Source: Ceratothoa steindachneri
Taxonomy: Eukaryota > Arthropoda > Malacostraca > Isopoda > Cymothoidae
Reading direction: 5' to 3'
Length of the DNA stretch: 64,000 nucleotides
Assembly (NCBI GenBank): GCA_963969495.1
Contig: OZ018323.1
Span: forward strand, 79,804,919-79,868,918
Of this stretch, positions 51,486 through 63,541 are shown one piece after another. The notes under the pieces were generated by a model. That model was not told the origin of the DNA. It worked only from the letters and a program-made list of their open reading frames with translations, and searched no databases. Each line of letters starts with the position of its first letter. The first letter of the stretch is position 1. A program made the position numbers and the translations under genes.

Positions 51486-51528
<43 letters not shown>
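51484..51528. repeat. (TC)n followed by (TG)n microsatellite
   Basis: CTCTCTCTCT runs directly into TGTGTGTGTG in the intron after the 124-nt exon. Confidence 0.9.
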
Positions 51529-53167
51529 GCAGAAATTAGTGTAAAATTATAATTAAATCTCCTTGATTTGATATTGAATGATTAAACAGCTACATATTTT
51601 TTGCCCTTATGAGCTGCAAACGAGGGGAGCAATTTGCCCATTTGTATCCTTATTTCACCACTGTTCCCTTTTGCTCTGCTGCCCTCCCGTAGAGACAGGG
51701 GACAAGTTGGTGGAGGTACAGATCGGTCCCTACGGAGTAGTAACGAGAGCGAGGGGGGTCATACTTCGACCTCCTTCCTTTTTTAGTTATGGAAGTGAGT
51801 GGAGGGGAGAGTCTTTGTTCTGGTCTCAAGAGTGTGGGTTGGGTTGGCCTGATGAGTGGGTTGTATCTTCCATGTGTGGGAAGCAGGGAGATTCCCACAC
51901 GCCCCCCCTAGATTTGGCCTGACCCCTTTTGGGAAAATGATGTGATTATACGTAAGGGGGATTGATTATCTGGGGAATATGTGCCCCCTCGGGGGCTGGA
52001 GGGGGTTTTATGTTTCCTGCCTGGTAGATGCAATTGTGGTCAGGCGTCGAGTCATCTGCGGGAAGGGGCTTCCCTTACACTACCCATGTGTCTCCTCCGT
52101 ACATAGACAACAAGGGAGACACGTACATACACACACCACCCACACACACGTTCTCACATTAGACTCGGGGTCCATTTGGGTCTTAGGGAAGCCTTTCGTC
52201 AGACCCTAGCCATCAGGAACCCGATCCACCCCTTGGCGTCGAGAGGGAAGGAGGTAGGGCACCGCGGCGGCATGGGTGGTCCAGCGGGGCCAGAGCTGCG
52301 GATTGTGGCGGCTCCTGCATGTCAAGGCATCCCAGGAGGATCTTGGTCGGGAGTTCTTGTCCCAAGAGTCTCGGAAGATGCCTCCCCATAACCCGTTTAG
52401 TGGGAGAGAGGGGGGGGGGGCTACCCTTTAACGATAGTATATTTCGGTGTGTACACACAACCTGGGGCTAAGGGCCATGTATGTCTTGTCGTCCTGTGTG
52501 CGCTTTCTTTTTATGGCTGCATGTTCATGTGTTAACGTCTCGTTTGCTGTGTTTCGTATGCCCATCACTGTGTGTTTAGGGACAAGTTAATGGGTTGGGT
52601 TCTCGGGCTCGAGCGCTCCGAAGCGTCATCAGTGGGTTCAGAAGGATGTGAAAAAGGTTTATTAATGTCAATGGTAAATGCGGGTTAATTATATAATTCT
52701 GGGTTAACATCAAATTACCGGGACCGTAACCCGTCTTAAGCATTTCCTGGGAAGTCCACAGTATCAGAGGTGCCCCAGTGTGAAACCTCGTGTGGACTTC
52801 TTTTTATAGGTGTGGCGTTTATAAAGAGGGAGGTGATGGGCAGAGCGTTTGAAAGATTGAACAGGAATTGTGCTCCGAAAATGGGGCGCTGTGGTTAGGC
52901 AGGGAAAAAAGGACGACTTAGTAACAACAAATTTCATGGGACACATGGGTTTATGTTCTTAAGGGGAACCTCCTCGCTGGTTGGGGAATTATCGAGATCA
53001 GGGGAAAAAGTTGCGAAAGATAGGTAAAAGAGGGGGGTTCACCCTTTCATTGTAGACTACCAATCGTTTGTGTAGTTTGGAGCTTATGCCCTCGATCGTA
53101 GAAGTCAGTTCCCTCATTATTCTCTTTTTTCCCCTCGAGATTTGCTTGAAAATCGCGTCTGTTTCAG

Positions 53168-53260
53168 TCTGGAATCTCGACGGCGTATCAGCAGAAGCCG
53201 TGCTTGAATCCAGGGGATCCTATCTGTCCTTCCTCGGCCCCGAACAAGGAGTCAAGAAAG
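53168..53260 (+). CDS. ptc: Patched coding exon (93 nt)
   Basis: Starts after GTCTGTTTCAG and ends before GTAAAG. It encodes SGISTAYQQKPCLNPGDPIC and PSSAPNKESRK, matching the [22 protein letters not shown] block of extracellular domain 1, with both Cys conserved. Thirty-one whole codons, phase 0 at both ends. Confidence 0.95.
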
Positions 53261-54639
53261 GTAAAGGAAAAGGCAGGAGATTGCCAGCAAGGTTTTTTTT
53301 GTGTGAAAATCGACGCGAACATCAACAAGGTCATCAGTTCTGCCAAGACGCTAGTGAAACTAATTTCTTAAAGAGAGAGATGAAGTTAGGCGAAGTGAAA
53401 ATGTGTAGTAAATAGATTTCGTGTCGCAGTAGGAACTGTGTGACCTGTGGGTAAAATAGAATCCTTAGTTTGACTATCGTCCACTCCTAAAAATTGGTGA
53501 TATTTTTTTTAGTGGGTATTATTATCTCTCAATTTTGCTACCTTCCAGGACCCCACACTCCTATCTCTAAATGCAAACATAATTATAGGGAAATCCCCTC
53601 TCCTCCTTCACTCCCATTTGCCTCCTTGCCCAAATTGATTCCTTTTCGGAACGCGGCGTCTTAAGAACGCGCTGAACACTATCGCCATGTTGAATTTTTT
53701 GCAGCAGACGAAAGCGTAGCAGAATTTTATAGTGCCGTAATTGAAGCTTCTGGTCATGATCATACGAATTATACTTCGCTATATTAATTATAAAGTATCG
53801 AATTAGTTGTTTCACTTAGTTGGATTTTATTGGTGTTTATTTTAGAAGTCTTGATGAGGTGTGCCAATTGTTTGGGTTTCAGGTCCTCCCAGGAACCTTT
53901 TTTCGGCCTTGGTCGTAGGTATACCTCGCCCCCAAGAGGGCGAAACTTCTTAAATTTAAATCCACATATTTTTACGCCTACTTCTTTCCTGGAGGTCTTG
54001 AAATACACAATTTTGTCCCTCGTATTTCTGGTTGATGTTTTTAATATCGAACTCCCCGTTGTTAGGCGTTAATCTCTGTTGGTTTCGAAAGGGCCATAAA
54101 TTCGGAATGATAGTTTGGAAAAAGTTAAATGTTTTCTCCAGATATTCCTAGAGACGAGTTGACTCCCAAATTCTCTCGTTAGTTGGTGTTTAGTTGTAGA
54201 TGAAAATAAACGTCTTAAAGTTTGATATAAAGATCAATTTCAAAATAGACCACGTTGCAATGTGAAAAGAATTTGAATGATTTGATAGTACATGGAACAG
54301 AACCTAAGTTTCTGAATCCAAAATATTTGACAATAAATGGATACACCACGACAAAATAATCAAATTAAGCAGTCACCTTATTTCCGTAATGAACCTAAAT
54401 TAACTTACCCTTAATATACACTGACACTAGTAAATATGTATGCTTAAGATGATGTTAATTGGAAAACGTGAGATTAGCTTTGCTAAAGAAAAGAGGGAAG
54501 GGGGGAAATTTACATGTCGAAAATACTTTGCTTACACAATGTTTGCTGTTGTATTCTTTCCTTTTCCACTTTTATTATCTTAATTTTTGTCTTTATCGTG
54601 ATCTTTTATCTCGACTTTTACTTACTTACGATCTTATAG

Positions 54640-54761
54640 CCCCCAGATATTGGCGCGGAGTTGACAGGGGGATGCTACGGATTTGCCGGGAAGTTTCTGC
54701 ACTGGCCGGAGGAGCTCATTGTTGGAGGCATAAAAAAAAACCGAACCGGCCACATAATCAG
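54640..54761 (+). CDS. ptc: Patched coding exon (122 nt, vertebrate exon 7 equivalent)
   Basis: Starts after ACGATCTTATAG and ends before GTAAGG. It encodes PPDIGAELTGGCYGFAGKFL then HWPEELIVGG, matching the conserved GGCHG...YMHWQEELIVGG block. The 122-nt size matches what I recall for PTCH1 exon 7. Confidence 0.95.
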
Positions 54762-55266
54762 GTAAGGAAAGTGTCTCCAGTTCGCTTAAGCCTTGTTCCT
54801 ATGTTAGGTTTTACGAATTTTACACCCTCACCCTTGTTCTTGTACGGTGATAACTGGTAATGTGGAACTCTACTTCCCACTAGGATGATACGCTTCTAGA
54901 CAAGAGATCTGACGATGTTGTTAAACCTAGTAGGGTGAAATTGAACCCATGATGGACTAGTTTGTCGCCCACTTGGGTTTTTTTTTTCACTATTCGACTA
55001 CACATGCCCAAGTAAATGAACCTTGAGGCTTAACATTATTGATCCATGCCCCCCTTTCCTTGACGCACCTTCCCAAGATGCTTCTGAGTTCGTTCTTATA
55101 AGTCAGATTCGAAAGTCTCCTCCTTTATCTCGACATTGCTTTCCTACTTTTCTGTGTTGCGGGTTGGCTCCTCTCTTCCCTCTGCATTGGAGAATTCATT
55201 TTCTTGGCGCCTTGAAGTAGACTTGTCCGCCCTCCGCCTCATCTGCTTTCTTACTCGCTCTCACAG

Positions 55267-55414
55267 GGGAGAAGCTCTGCAGAGCATCGTGCAGCTGATG
55301 GGATCCAAGGACCTGTTTGAGCATTGGCAGGATCACTACAAAGTCCACAATATGGAGTGGTCCCAGGAGAAGGCCGAAGTCATCCTCAGAGCTTGGATCA
55401 GGAAGTTCTCGCAG
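55267..55414 (+). CDS. ptc: Patched coding exon (148 nt, vertebrate exon 8 equivalent)
   Basis: Starts after CGCTCTCACAG and ends before GTAAAG. It encodes GEALQSIVQLMGSKDLFEHW, then DHYKVHNMEWSQEKAEVILR and AWIRKFSQ, aligning with the LQ..QLM....YEH...Y.V..I.W...KA..IL.AWQR segment. The 148-nt size matches what I recall for PTCH1 exon 8. Confidence 0.95.
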
Positions 55415-55714
55415 GTAAAGAGACCACATTCGGGATAGCTGCGTCAAAGAGACTTTTAATTGCTAATTAGCTACTTCTCTAACACATTTCAAGATTTTAA
55501 TTTTTCCGTGATTGCAAGCTTTAAAATTCTTTGTGCTCTTTTCACATTAATTGCTGGCTGTTAAGGGTCAAGAATTCGCACGTGGTTAGCCATTTGCTCA
55601 CGTGTTTGTGGTTTGTAAAGTTTACCATTGATACAGTCTTTCAAAGTTAAATGCAGTACTACGCCGGGATACGCACATAACAGCAAACAATACAATATCT
55701 CGGTTCACGCATGA

Positions 55715-56201
55715 GTCACCGCTCCCACACTGTTCGCCCTGGTAAGGCTCACCCAAAACTCAACGTATACCAACACCGAAATGTACCCTCGTTGCCATCT
55801 GGAACTCGACACTGCGCAACCCACCTTCACAGTAAGCGCACAATTCGGACAAAATGTGCTGATACCCAAAGTGGTGTATTTCTCGGAGAACCTTGTGTTG
55901 GCGGAGTTCGTCAAGAACTATGGGTAAGACCCTAAGTGTCAGCTCCGCCAGCTAAGTATACAATGTCCTTTTTGTTCTCGCGCATTTTTTGCAACTGTTG
56001 GTCTCTCCATTCACAAAAGGCCACTTGCACATGCATTACAGAGCCTTCTTGTATCACACTGCGCAACATACTCTCTTTTTCGTGCGCTTGGATCTCCAAA
56101 TACATGAACCGCCATTTGGCTGAGGTGGCGAGCAGGTGGTCATAATAGTGAGAGCGGTGGTGTGTGATGAGCGCGACGAAAGAACTCCTTATACTTATCA
56201 C
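55715..56201. other. Two adjacent coding-like frames of unknown origin within an intron
   Basis: A plus-strand frame open from 55715 to the TAA at 55925 reads like protein (for example FGQNVLIPKVVYFSENLVLA then EFVKNYG) and ends at a donor-like GGTAAG. Immediately next to it a minus-strand frame (55932-56201) also has protein-like composition (WRFMYLEIQAHEKESMLR, VAFCEWRDQQLQKMRENKK). Neither matches a family I recognise, and the Patched exons on either side join without them. They may be transposon debris. Confidence 0.2.
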
Positions 56202-57853
56202 CTTTACCCCCCTCCCCCGCTACCATTTAGGGGTTGTGGGGTCTCGAAGGTGGACCCACCGCGCCGCTATTTCGCGACGATACCTCCCACCCCAACCACC
56301 GAGCCTCCGGTCACTGTCGACAGGAGGGAACCGAAGGCGAAGACGCATGAAGTTGTTATGTGTGGACGAAAAATAAGAAAGGAAGTGCTGGAAGATTGGA
56401 TATGTGGGAGTGAGAAGGGTTGGTGGTGGGACTTACTCAGTGACTGACTGGACTACTAAACTGTTGCTGGGGTGGGGAATTATCCGGCGCCGTGGTACTC
56501 TCTTGCATCGCATAATTTTCGCATATTGACACACGATGATTCCCCCAACCCCCTTGTGCCCGGCAGCCCGTTGCCCCATCTGCCCAAACAAGGAGTTGGT
56601 CAAGCTGGGTTAAGGGACCAATCTGGCACACGTATAAACCGCAGGGCCACACACTGCCTGACCCCCTTTTGCGCTGTCCTGGTACTGGCATGACCAAGGA
56701 GCTTTCCGAATGACAGAGATGAGTCATGTTTACATGCAGCATCGCGGTAGGGCTTGCGTGGCAGCAATTATCGAAGGCACAGGCGCCATTTATGCAAGAG
56801 GGGCTTATTTGGTAAAGGGAATGGTTAGTGGCGAAAGAGGGGGAGGGGGTGATAAATAGACAAGGGCAACGAAATACCTATCTGAGAACATCGTAGGATC
56901 TCAGAGTTACGAACTTGAATCTTCACAGTAGGGCTACTGTGTTTGCTTCTTGATCTCGTCCTTTATGTACATGATTGTCCGTTGTTTTTGTATTGGCTCA
57001 TTTAGTTTTAAATTAGTATATCCTTTTTAATAAGGTCATTAATTCTTTAAATTTGATTTTTTTTGTAGTTAATTGATCATGTGGAGACTTATCATTTTAA
57101 CATAATCTCAATATTTGTAATTCTTTAATGTCTTTTTTCTTCTTTTTTTTCAGTTTGTCTATCATTAACGATTATTTTTTATTCTTAAAACATTAAATTT
57201 AAGGGTATTTTTGAGGCTGTGACGCATTTTCAGTTAATTCTTAAACCTTTTGCCTTTTTACGACTGCGAGCCTTAGGCAGGACACACGAATGCAAATCCC
57301 TTTTAACAGAATTATTTATCCATGTTTATGAATAAATAAATAAACAAGTCTAAATTAGGAGAGGGGTGTCTGGGGGGGGGGCTATTATGACAAACTATTC
57401 TTCTTGTTTTGCTTGAAATGTATATTGGTGTGATATTTTCTCTTATATAGCAAGATGATCTGAAAGAGTTCGATGGAGGTGATGCAAAAGACAACACATT
57501 CATATCCAGTTAAATGAAAAGAAAAAATTATAAAGAATTCCGAATTAATTTTCTAAATAACAATTTTATCGATTCTAGTTTTATGAGTTCAATTGCTATA
57601 CTCTGTCTACTTACTTACCTTTGTATTTGGTGCATGTATTTTGATCTGTGGCTATTTCGTGTGTTTTTGTGGAATTGACAATTTTGTGATATTTGTGCAT
57701 GTCTGAGGTCTCCGATTCTGACGTTTACTTTTTTGTGTGTATCGGCTTCCGAAACTTGTCTCCTAGTAAACTGCTTCCAAGGAAATTACGAGATTTTTTC
57801 CTATTTATCTCTACTACTATTAGTTCTTAAGTGTGCCCCTTTCGTGTCCACAG

Positions 57854-57997
57854 AGTGTGGTGGAGGCGACGGAGAAGCTGTCTGTGGAGACACGTCCTTA
57901 TCACATCCGCCCTTTTGCTTCTTCCGCACTGCCAGACCTTATTCGCCAATTTTCTGGCGTCTCCATTCCGAGGGTTGTTATTGGCTGTGTCATCATG
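57854..57997 (+). CDS. ptc: Patched coding exon (144 nt): end of extracellular domain 1, start of TM2
   Basis: Starts after TCGTGTCCACAG and ends before GTAACT. It encodes SVVEATEKLSVETRPYHIRP, then SSALPDLIRQFSGVSIPRVV and IGCVIM, matching the [29 protein letters not shown] segment that enters the sterol-sensing domain. An unspliced frame would continue for about forty codons to a stop, but the join to 58364 restores the expected TM2. Confidence 0.92.
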
Positions 57998-58363
57998 GTA
58001 ACTATCACGAATTTGGTTCATTTAGCAATTGTAAATGTGGTTTCCTATCGCGAAGTGGGACGGTTGTGTGCTCTGTTTTCATTTGCATTCATAGCCTTTG
58101 TGTCCTCTTTGAGTTTGCAATGATGAAACCTTGCACGCCTTAGATCTCGTGCTCTTGTCGCCTTGTCATTCCGCTCTGTCCATTTCCCTTCCTGGTTTCA
58201 GTAAAGGCTTGTACTTTTGGAGTTCCTCGTCTTCCCACTTACGAACTCCTTTCCAGGAGCTTGAAAAGCGACTTTCTGTCCTCTGGATTTACTGTTAGCG
58301 ACGTTTGCCATACATTGTAGAAGTGCGAGTGTATGTATTCACCATTGGTTCCTTCTCCCGCAG

Positions 58364-58645
58364 GTAGTGTACGCATGCTGCTCTCTTGGCCGTGCCGGCT
58401 GCCCCCGGGCGTCGAGCGCCGGTCTGGGCTTGGCCGGCGTCGCTCTTGTAGTCGGGGCAGTAGCTTCTGGACTGGGAATGTGCGCCCTTCTAGGGCTTCC
58501 GTTCACAGCAGCCACCACCCAGGTGCTGCCATTCCTCGCACTCGGACTCGGCGTCAACGACATGTTCCTGATCGTGTTTACGGCGCGAGAGGTCGAATCC
58601 GCCTTCAACAGGACCCCCGCGCCTCCGACCTGCGCGAACATCGAG
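58364..58645 (+). CDS. ptc: Patched coding exon (282 nt): sterol-sensing domain, TM2-TM4
   Basis: Starts after CCTTCTCCCGCAG and ends before GTGAGT; 94 codons. It encodes VVYACCSLGRAGC (rest of TM2), GLAGVALVVGAVASGLGMCA (TM3), the loop LLGLPFTAATTQVLPF and TM4 with LALGLGVNDMFLIVF. At residue 65 of the exon (codon 58556-58558, AAC) Asn replaces the first Asp of the GVDD motif (GVDH in Drosophila as I recall); the next residue is Asp. The C-terminal part (EVESAFNRTPAPPTCANIE) is a poorly conserved loop. Confidence 0.94.
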
Positions 58646-60729
58646 GTGAGTAACCCCCCCTCCCCTAATGTGCACACTGCCATACAATCCACCTTCTACG
58701 CTTCCGCCCAGAGGGCCATTAATGCTCGTCTAAACAGCAATTTAGTGAATAAAAAGTCGTGGTGTCTCCAAAGAGGTCATTTCCACTCTGGAAGAAGAAT
58801 GAGAGGCTGATCTCTGTAACCTTGTGGATACGGCGTTGGACTTCTCTTCGAGGTGTCGGTGATCAATTCCAAGCGAGAGCGGACGCAAACGCCGACGCAC
58901 GTACAAGTCTGGCCACCTATTGGTGAACGCACTGTGCTTGGATAGGTCAATCACATCACCGCTATATTTCCTCTCCCGTCTTCACATTACAACACACATT
59001 TTTCTCTGTCCCAGTGAATCCTGCCGATGGGGAGTTATATCCATATAGAATGGGTCCCCTTCACTCCGGTGTGATCACTGGTTGGTCTAAAAAAGTTTAA
59101 AATATTTCCCGATCCCCCAAAACCAAAAAGAGGACCGGCTGCTGGTGCCCTTGTGTTAACCCGACATTGTCATACTGATTTTTATGTTGATTTTATTATC
59201 CGGTCAGGGGGATCCGTCCTAGCTAAGAGCCGCAGTTCCTTCTCTACCAATCTACTTAGAGTGAGGGAAGGAATGAAGGTTAATGGGAGGATAAATGGAA
59301 AGAAAAAGGGTTTATAATGACAAATGCCCCGATGGCAAGCACTTCTTCCTGGAAGGACTAAATCCCAGTGCTTTAGAGATTTGCCCTTTTATATATTATA
59401 TTTCTTTCTTCTGTCTGTTCTTTGCCCCACTAAGAGACCCTGCCCTCTGGATTAGCTCAATCCCCATTTCGTTATCATGCCACTAATTTCAAGTTTGTGC
59501 TGGACCCCCCCCCCCTCCATTTCCCACGTCTTCGTAACGACGATTGATGAAGTTTGCTATCGCCTCCTCATGTGTGGTAACCGGTGCTATCTGCGCCCTG
59601 CTTCAGACTCGACGACCCGCCTTGGCGGCAGCTCCCAACAAGGGCATAGGTGTGGAAATCCAATGCTCTATCCTCTAGGCAAGCGAGAGTTCGCACCCGC
59701 TCCCTTTGTTATTCCTCTTGATTTACCTTTAACCATTATTCCTTGGCTTATTATTTCTCCACAGTGATAATGTCCTCGTTTGTTACATCAGTTTAATTTA
59801 TTTTCTCATTAAAAAAAATCTTTCGAAATAACATTCAATCGCGGTCTTGCCTTTTAATGCAATTTAGGAAACTTCACAATATGGCACCACTCCAATACGA
59901 TATTCCACCACTCGGTAGTGAAGTGGAAACGGGATTTTAATAAAGGAAATGACTGGCAAAATCGAATGGTGGAGGCTCTCCAGCGTCTCCGAATTGAAAA
60001 TTGAAACAGTGAAATTTAAATGACTTTTTTCTTTTTTTTTCACGGCGTCGCTGGTAAATTATTAAAATTTTCCGGTACAGATTTTTCCCGATCTACTCAC
60101 AAGTGTTTTGGGTTGTGTTTTTTTGTCAATTTCGTTTTCATTTCCCGAATCCTCAGAAATTGAAATTTTCCTATTTTGGATTGGATGTAGTGGGAGGGCG
60201 GGGGGGTATGTGCGTATGTATGTGTATTCTTCGTCTTAATCTTCAATTCCCTCTTAATTAATCTCCACCAGGTTAATTTTCCCAATTCCCCAAACTCCAA
60301 AATAAAATATTTTATTGATAGAAAAATAAATTTGGGGGAGAGGATAATTGTAATTTTGTATCACATTAAAATTCTTTGGGAGGGGGATTTTTAAACAAAG
60401 CGATTTAGGGAGCTTTTCAAGCCCCCTTTCCCGAACCGTTATTCGATTAAGAGATGGGAATTGTTTTGCCGCGTCTGTAAAAACGTCGTCTCTTTCCTCT
60501 TGATTTGATTTCTTCGTTCTTCTCCAAGTCCATGTTTTCCTGTGCGTGAATTTGTTCATGTGTGGGGTTTGTAGATATATCCTTTCAATCCCTGCCCTTT
60601 TTCTCCAAATATCTCTTTCTCATTCCATCTGAGTTCCCTTCTCCCGTCGGTTATAATCCCCCAGAGAACAGAATTGAGTCATAAGAACCCCATTCAATGA
60701 GACGTTTTCTCCTTTCGTTTACCCTGCAG
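58646..60729 (+). other. Patched intron of 2.1 kb
   Basis: Starts GTGAGT and ends TTACCCTGCAG. No further exon seen. It holds a tRNA-like repeat (about 59575-59705) and a poly(C) run near 59506. Confidence 0.8.
59575..59705 (-). repeat. Possible tRNA-derived SINE or tRNA pseudogene
   Basis: On the minus strand TTGCCTAGAGGATAGAGCAT has a good A-box and D-arm character, followed by TGGATTTCC as in an anticodon arm. A B-box-like GTCGTCGAGTCTG follows about 70 bases later. No complete cloverleaf was found. Confidence 0.45.
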
Positions 60730-61806
60730 TCTTCGCGCGTGGGCGAAATCTTGAAGCGATGCGGCGTTTCCATGGTGATGACATCCTTGTGTCACGCGTC
60801 TGCCTTCTTCGCGGCGGCGATTATCCCGGTCCCTGCGTTGCGGGTACTGTGCCTACAGACGGGCTTGGTAGTTCTCATCACGCTGGCAGCCATGCTCCTC
60901 GTGTTCCCGGCCCTCGTCAGCCTCGATTTTCGGCGCCGTGACGCCCGCAGACTCGACCTTCTCTGCTGCCTACCCCTCCCACACGAGCGGGGCCCTGATA
61001 TCGAGGTGGGCCTTCGTTCCCAGGGGACCCTCCAGACCGATAGGAGCAAGAGAACCGCAGTGACGAGGGCTTTGTCCCCTCCCGGGCGTGGCACTGTAAC
61101 TCAGGTCCTATGCGGGCCATCCACTGCCCCTCAGGAATGCTGGGTTGGGTCCCTGCAAGCTTCCAGTCCTTCACTAGAGTCCCTTACCGCTGAGTCCACA
61201 GGGGAATTGGTGTGCCCTAAGGCCCCTCCGCCCCCTAAAACGTGGTACCGTTCAGCGGCCACCTGCGGAGGTCGAATTAGCCTGCGGGTGTGGGTGCGGG
61301 ACGTGTACGCGTCGACGCTGACCCAGGGCAGTGTGAAAGCGGCCTCGTTGCTGTGCCTGTTCCTGGCGGTGGCAGCCTCTGCCTGGGGCGTGAGCCGGCT
61401 CCGGGATGGCCTCGACCTGACGGAGGTGATGCCGAGTGACTCTCCCGAGGCACTGTTCCTAGCGTCGCAGAAGCGCTACTTCGCCTTTTACAACATGTTC
61501 GCGGTAACCCAGGGCAACTTCGAATACCCGACCAAGCAGCGGCTCCTGCACGAATACCACGAGGCTTTTAACCGCATCTCGTGGATCATCAAAAACGACG
61601 ACGGTGGACTGCCCGACTCTTGGCTCGCCCTCTTCAGGAACTGGCTCCTCGGCCTCCAGAGGGCCTTCGACGCCGACTGGGCCAATGGCCACATCACGGA
61701 AGAGGGCTGGCATAGGAACGCCTCAGACAGGGGCGTCCTCGCCTATAAGCTCCTCGTTCAGACGGGTCACGTTGACCACCCCGTCGACCAAAGCCTCGTC
61801 TCGCAG
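60730..61806 (+). CDS. ptc: Patched coding exon (1077 nt): TM5-TM6, cytoplasmic loop, TM7 and extracellular domain 2
   Basis: Starts after TTACCCTGCAG and ends before GTCAGT; 359 codons. TM5 lies around MVMTSLCHASAFFAAAIIPV, TM6 around LVVLITLAAMLLVFPALVSL, followed by RRRDARRLDLLCC, the conserved end of the sterol-sensing domain. The cytoplasmic loop (exon residues about 80-195) is unconserved; it has PPPPKTWY but no PPxY. TM7 starts near residue 201 (AASLLCLFLAVAASAWGVSR), then RDGLDLTEVMP and YFAFYNMFAVTQGNFEYP, a diagnostic Patched block, and LAYKLLVQTG near the end. Several vertebrate exons are fused into this one. GC content is much higher than in the surrounding introns. Confidence 0.96.
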
Positions 61807-62410
61807 GTCAGTACGAAACATCAGGTGGATTCTTCTCCTTTTTATTTACTTCTTAGTTTTCAGCCCTATTTTACATCCTCGCCTTGGTCTTTTCCCTAGC
61901 TTCTTACTCTTTTTAGTCTCATTAACCGTTTATTCCTTTATTTATTCGGCTACTTGGAATTCAACCAAGTATCTCTTTGGGACTTACCGGTTCCTGCTTT
62001 TTCCTAGAGACCTAAAATGAGTAGTTGGAGCTAATGGCCCCTCTAAGTGGCCAAGTTGATTTCATAATTCTAATGTTGCAATCCTTTTTCCTGAGATATT
62101 TATTTCACCTCTTCGCATTTTTTTTGTCTTTCGTCCTTGCCTACAAAGCAGTTATTCTCTCTTGATGGGAAGGGGTCATTTATCATTTTACAATACTCTA
62201 AACGAATTTCTAAGTTCGTATTTTCTACTCCTTATACTATTTATTGACGATCTTCACATGTAATTATTCGCTTGAACGTTTAACCTTGATAAAGGTGTGT
62301 CCTTTTCTTTCTATTTACTCTTTATAACAAGTCCTGTCCATTCTAATCCATGTTCCATCTCCCTGAACGGTCGTTTCATTGTATCCTGACGTGAACTTTT
62401 CCCGTGACAG

Positions 62411-62760
62411 GTGCGTCTGGTAGATTCTGAGGGCATCATTAACCCTAAAGCCTTCTACAACTACCTGACCGCCTGGGTCTCGAACGATGCCCTGGCATAC
62501 ACTGTTTCTCAGGCCGACTTGAGGCCAATGCCCCGATTCTGGTACCACGAACGCTCCGATTATGACCTTAAGATTCCAAAGTCGTCTCCCATCGTCTACG
62601 CCCAGCTCCCGTTCTACCTGAACCGCCTCGACGACACGGAAATCATTGTTCAGATGATAGACGAAGTTCGGGGCATCTGCAAGAAATTTGAGGAGAAAGG
62701 ACTTCCCAACTTCCCCACTGGAATTCCGTTTACCTTCTGGGAACAGTACATAAGACTCAG
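62411..62760 (+). CDS. ptc: Patched coding exon (350 nt): second extracellular domain
   Basis: Starts after TTCCCGTGACAG and ends before GTAAGG. It encodes [59 protein letters not shown] and IPFTFWEQYIRLR, all close matches to the Patched segment [23 protein letters not shown]...FLFWEQYIGLR. It leads directly into TM8 on the next exon. Confidence 0.96.
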
Positions 62761-63541
62761 GTAAGGCGAGAGTACCGGATAAAATGCGGGGGGTAAGGGT
62801 CTTGCGAGTGCAAAATTCAAAAAACTCACTAGTGCCAATGATATGGTCATTGACTTAGATGGCTGCGGGTTCAAGTTGTCTAGTGCCAACTTCATATTAA
62901 GTCTCCCGAATTGTCCAAACATGAGGCGTTGGCCTTCGTTTGTACCATCGGATGGGATAAATAGAATGACAAAAAAAGAAGTAAGAGAAAAGGTGATCCG
63001 ATCAATGGTCATTGAACCTATTCATAAGATTACTATACACGTTCTCAAACCAGCGTTTCCGACCATTTCACCATTGGATACTACTGCATTTCAGGGTTGA
63101 ACATCCCCTCCACTCCCGGGACCATTTAATTTTTGATTTTCTTGAGTTTCACCATGATTACCAACCGCTTTCACTAAAGTGGGGAGGATGCGCATCAACG
63201 TCACCAAAGGCTATCCCCACCTCCCTTCTTATTCCCTTCACTTTATTCACCATTGGCATGCTTTAAGTAAACCTTAGGTTTCGACTATTTATAATGCTCG
63301 CCGCGCTAATTCGCTTACGCTTAAAAAAAAATGCACGCGTCCATAGCTCCTTCAAGTGTTCTTAATGATGCCAGACATGCGAACACATGTTGAAAGCAGC
63401 CTTCCCCTGGGCGCTTTTAGTTCCCGCCTTGGACTTCCTCCTGGAGATTCCAAGAGTCTCATTTTGGCTCCTCGCTGAGGGACCGTTCTTACTCGCTCGT
63501 TCTTCGGTGGTATATATCTCACCTACCCTCTCTGACGGCAG

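Noticed and set aside
58339..58692. Minus-strand frame over the sterol-sensing exon
   Set aside because: It is a shadow of the GC-rich Patched exon on the plus strand; the same holds for minus-strand frames over 60730-61806 and 63542-64000.
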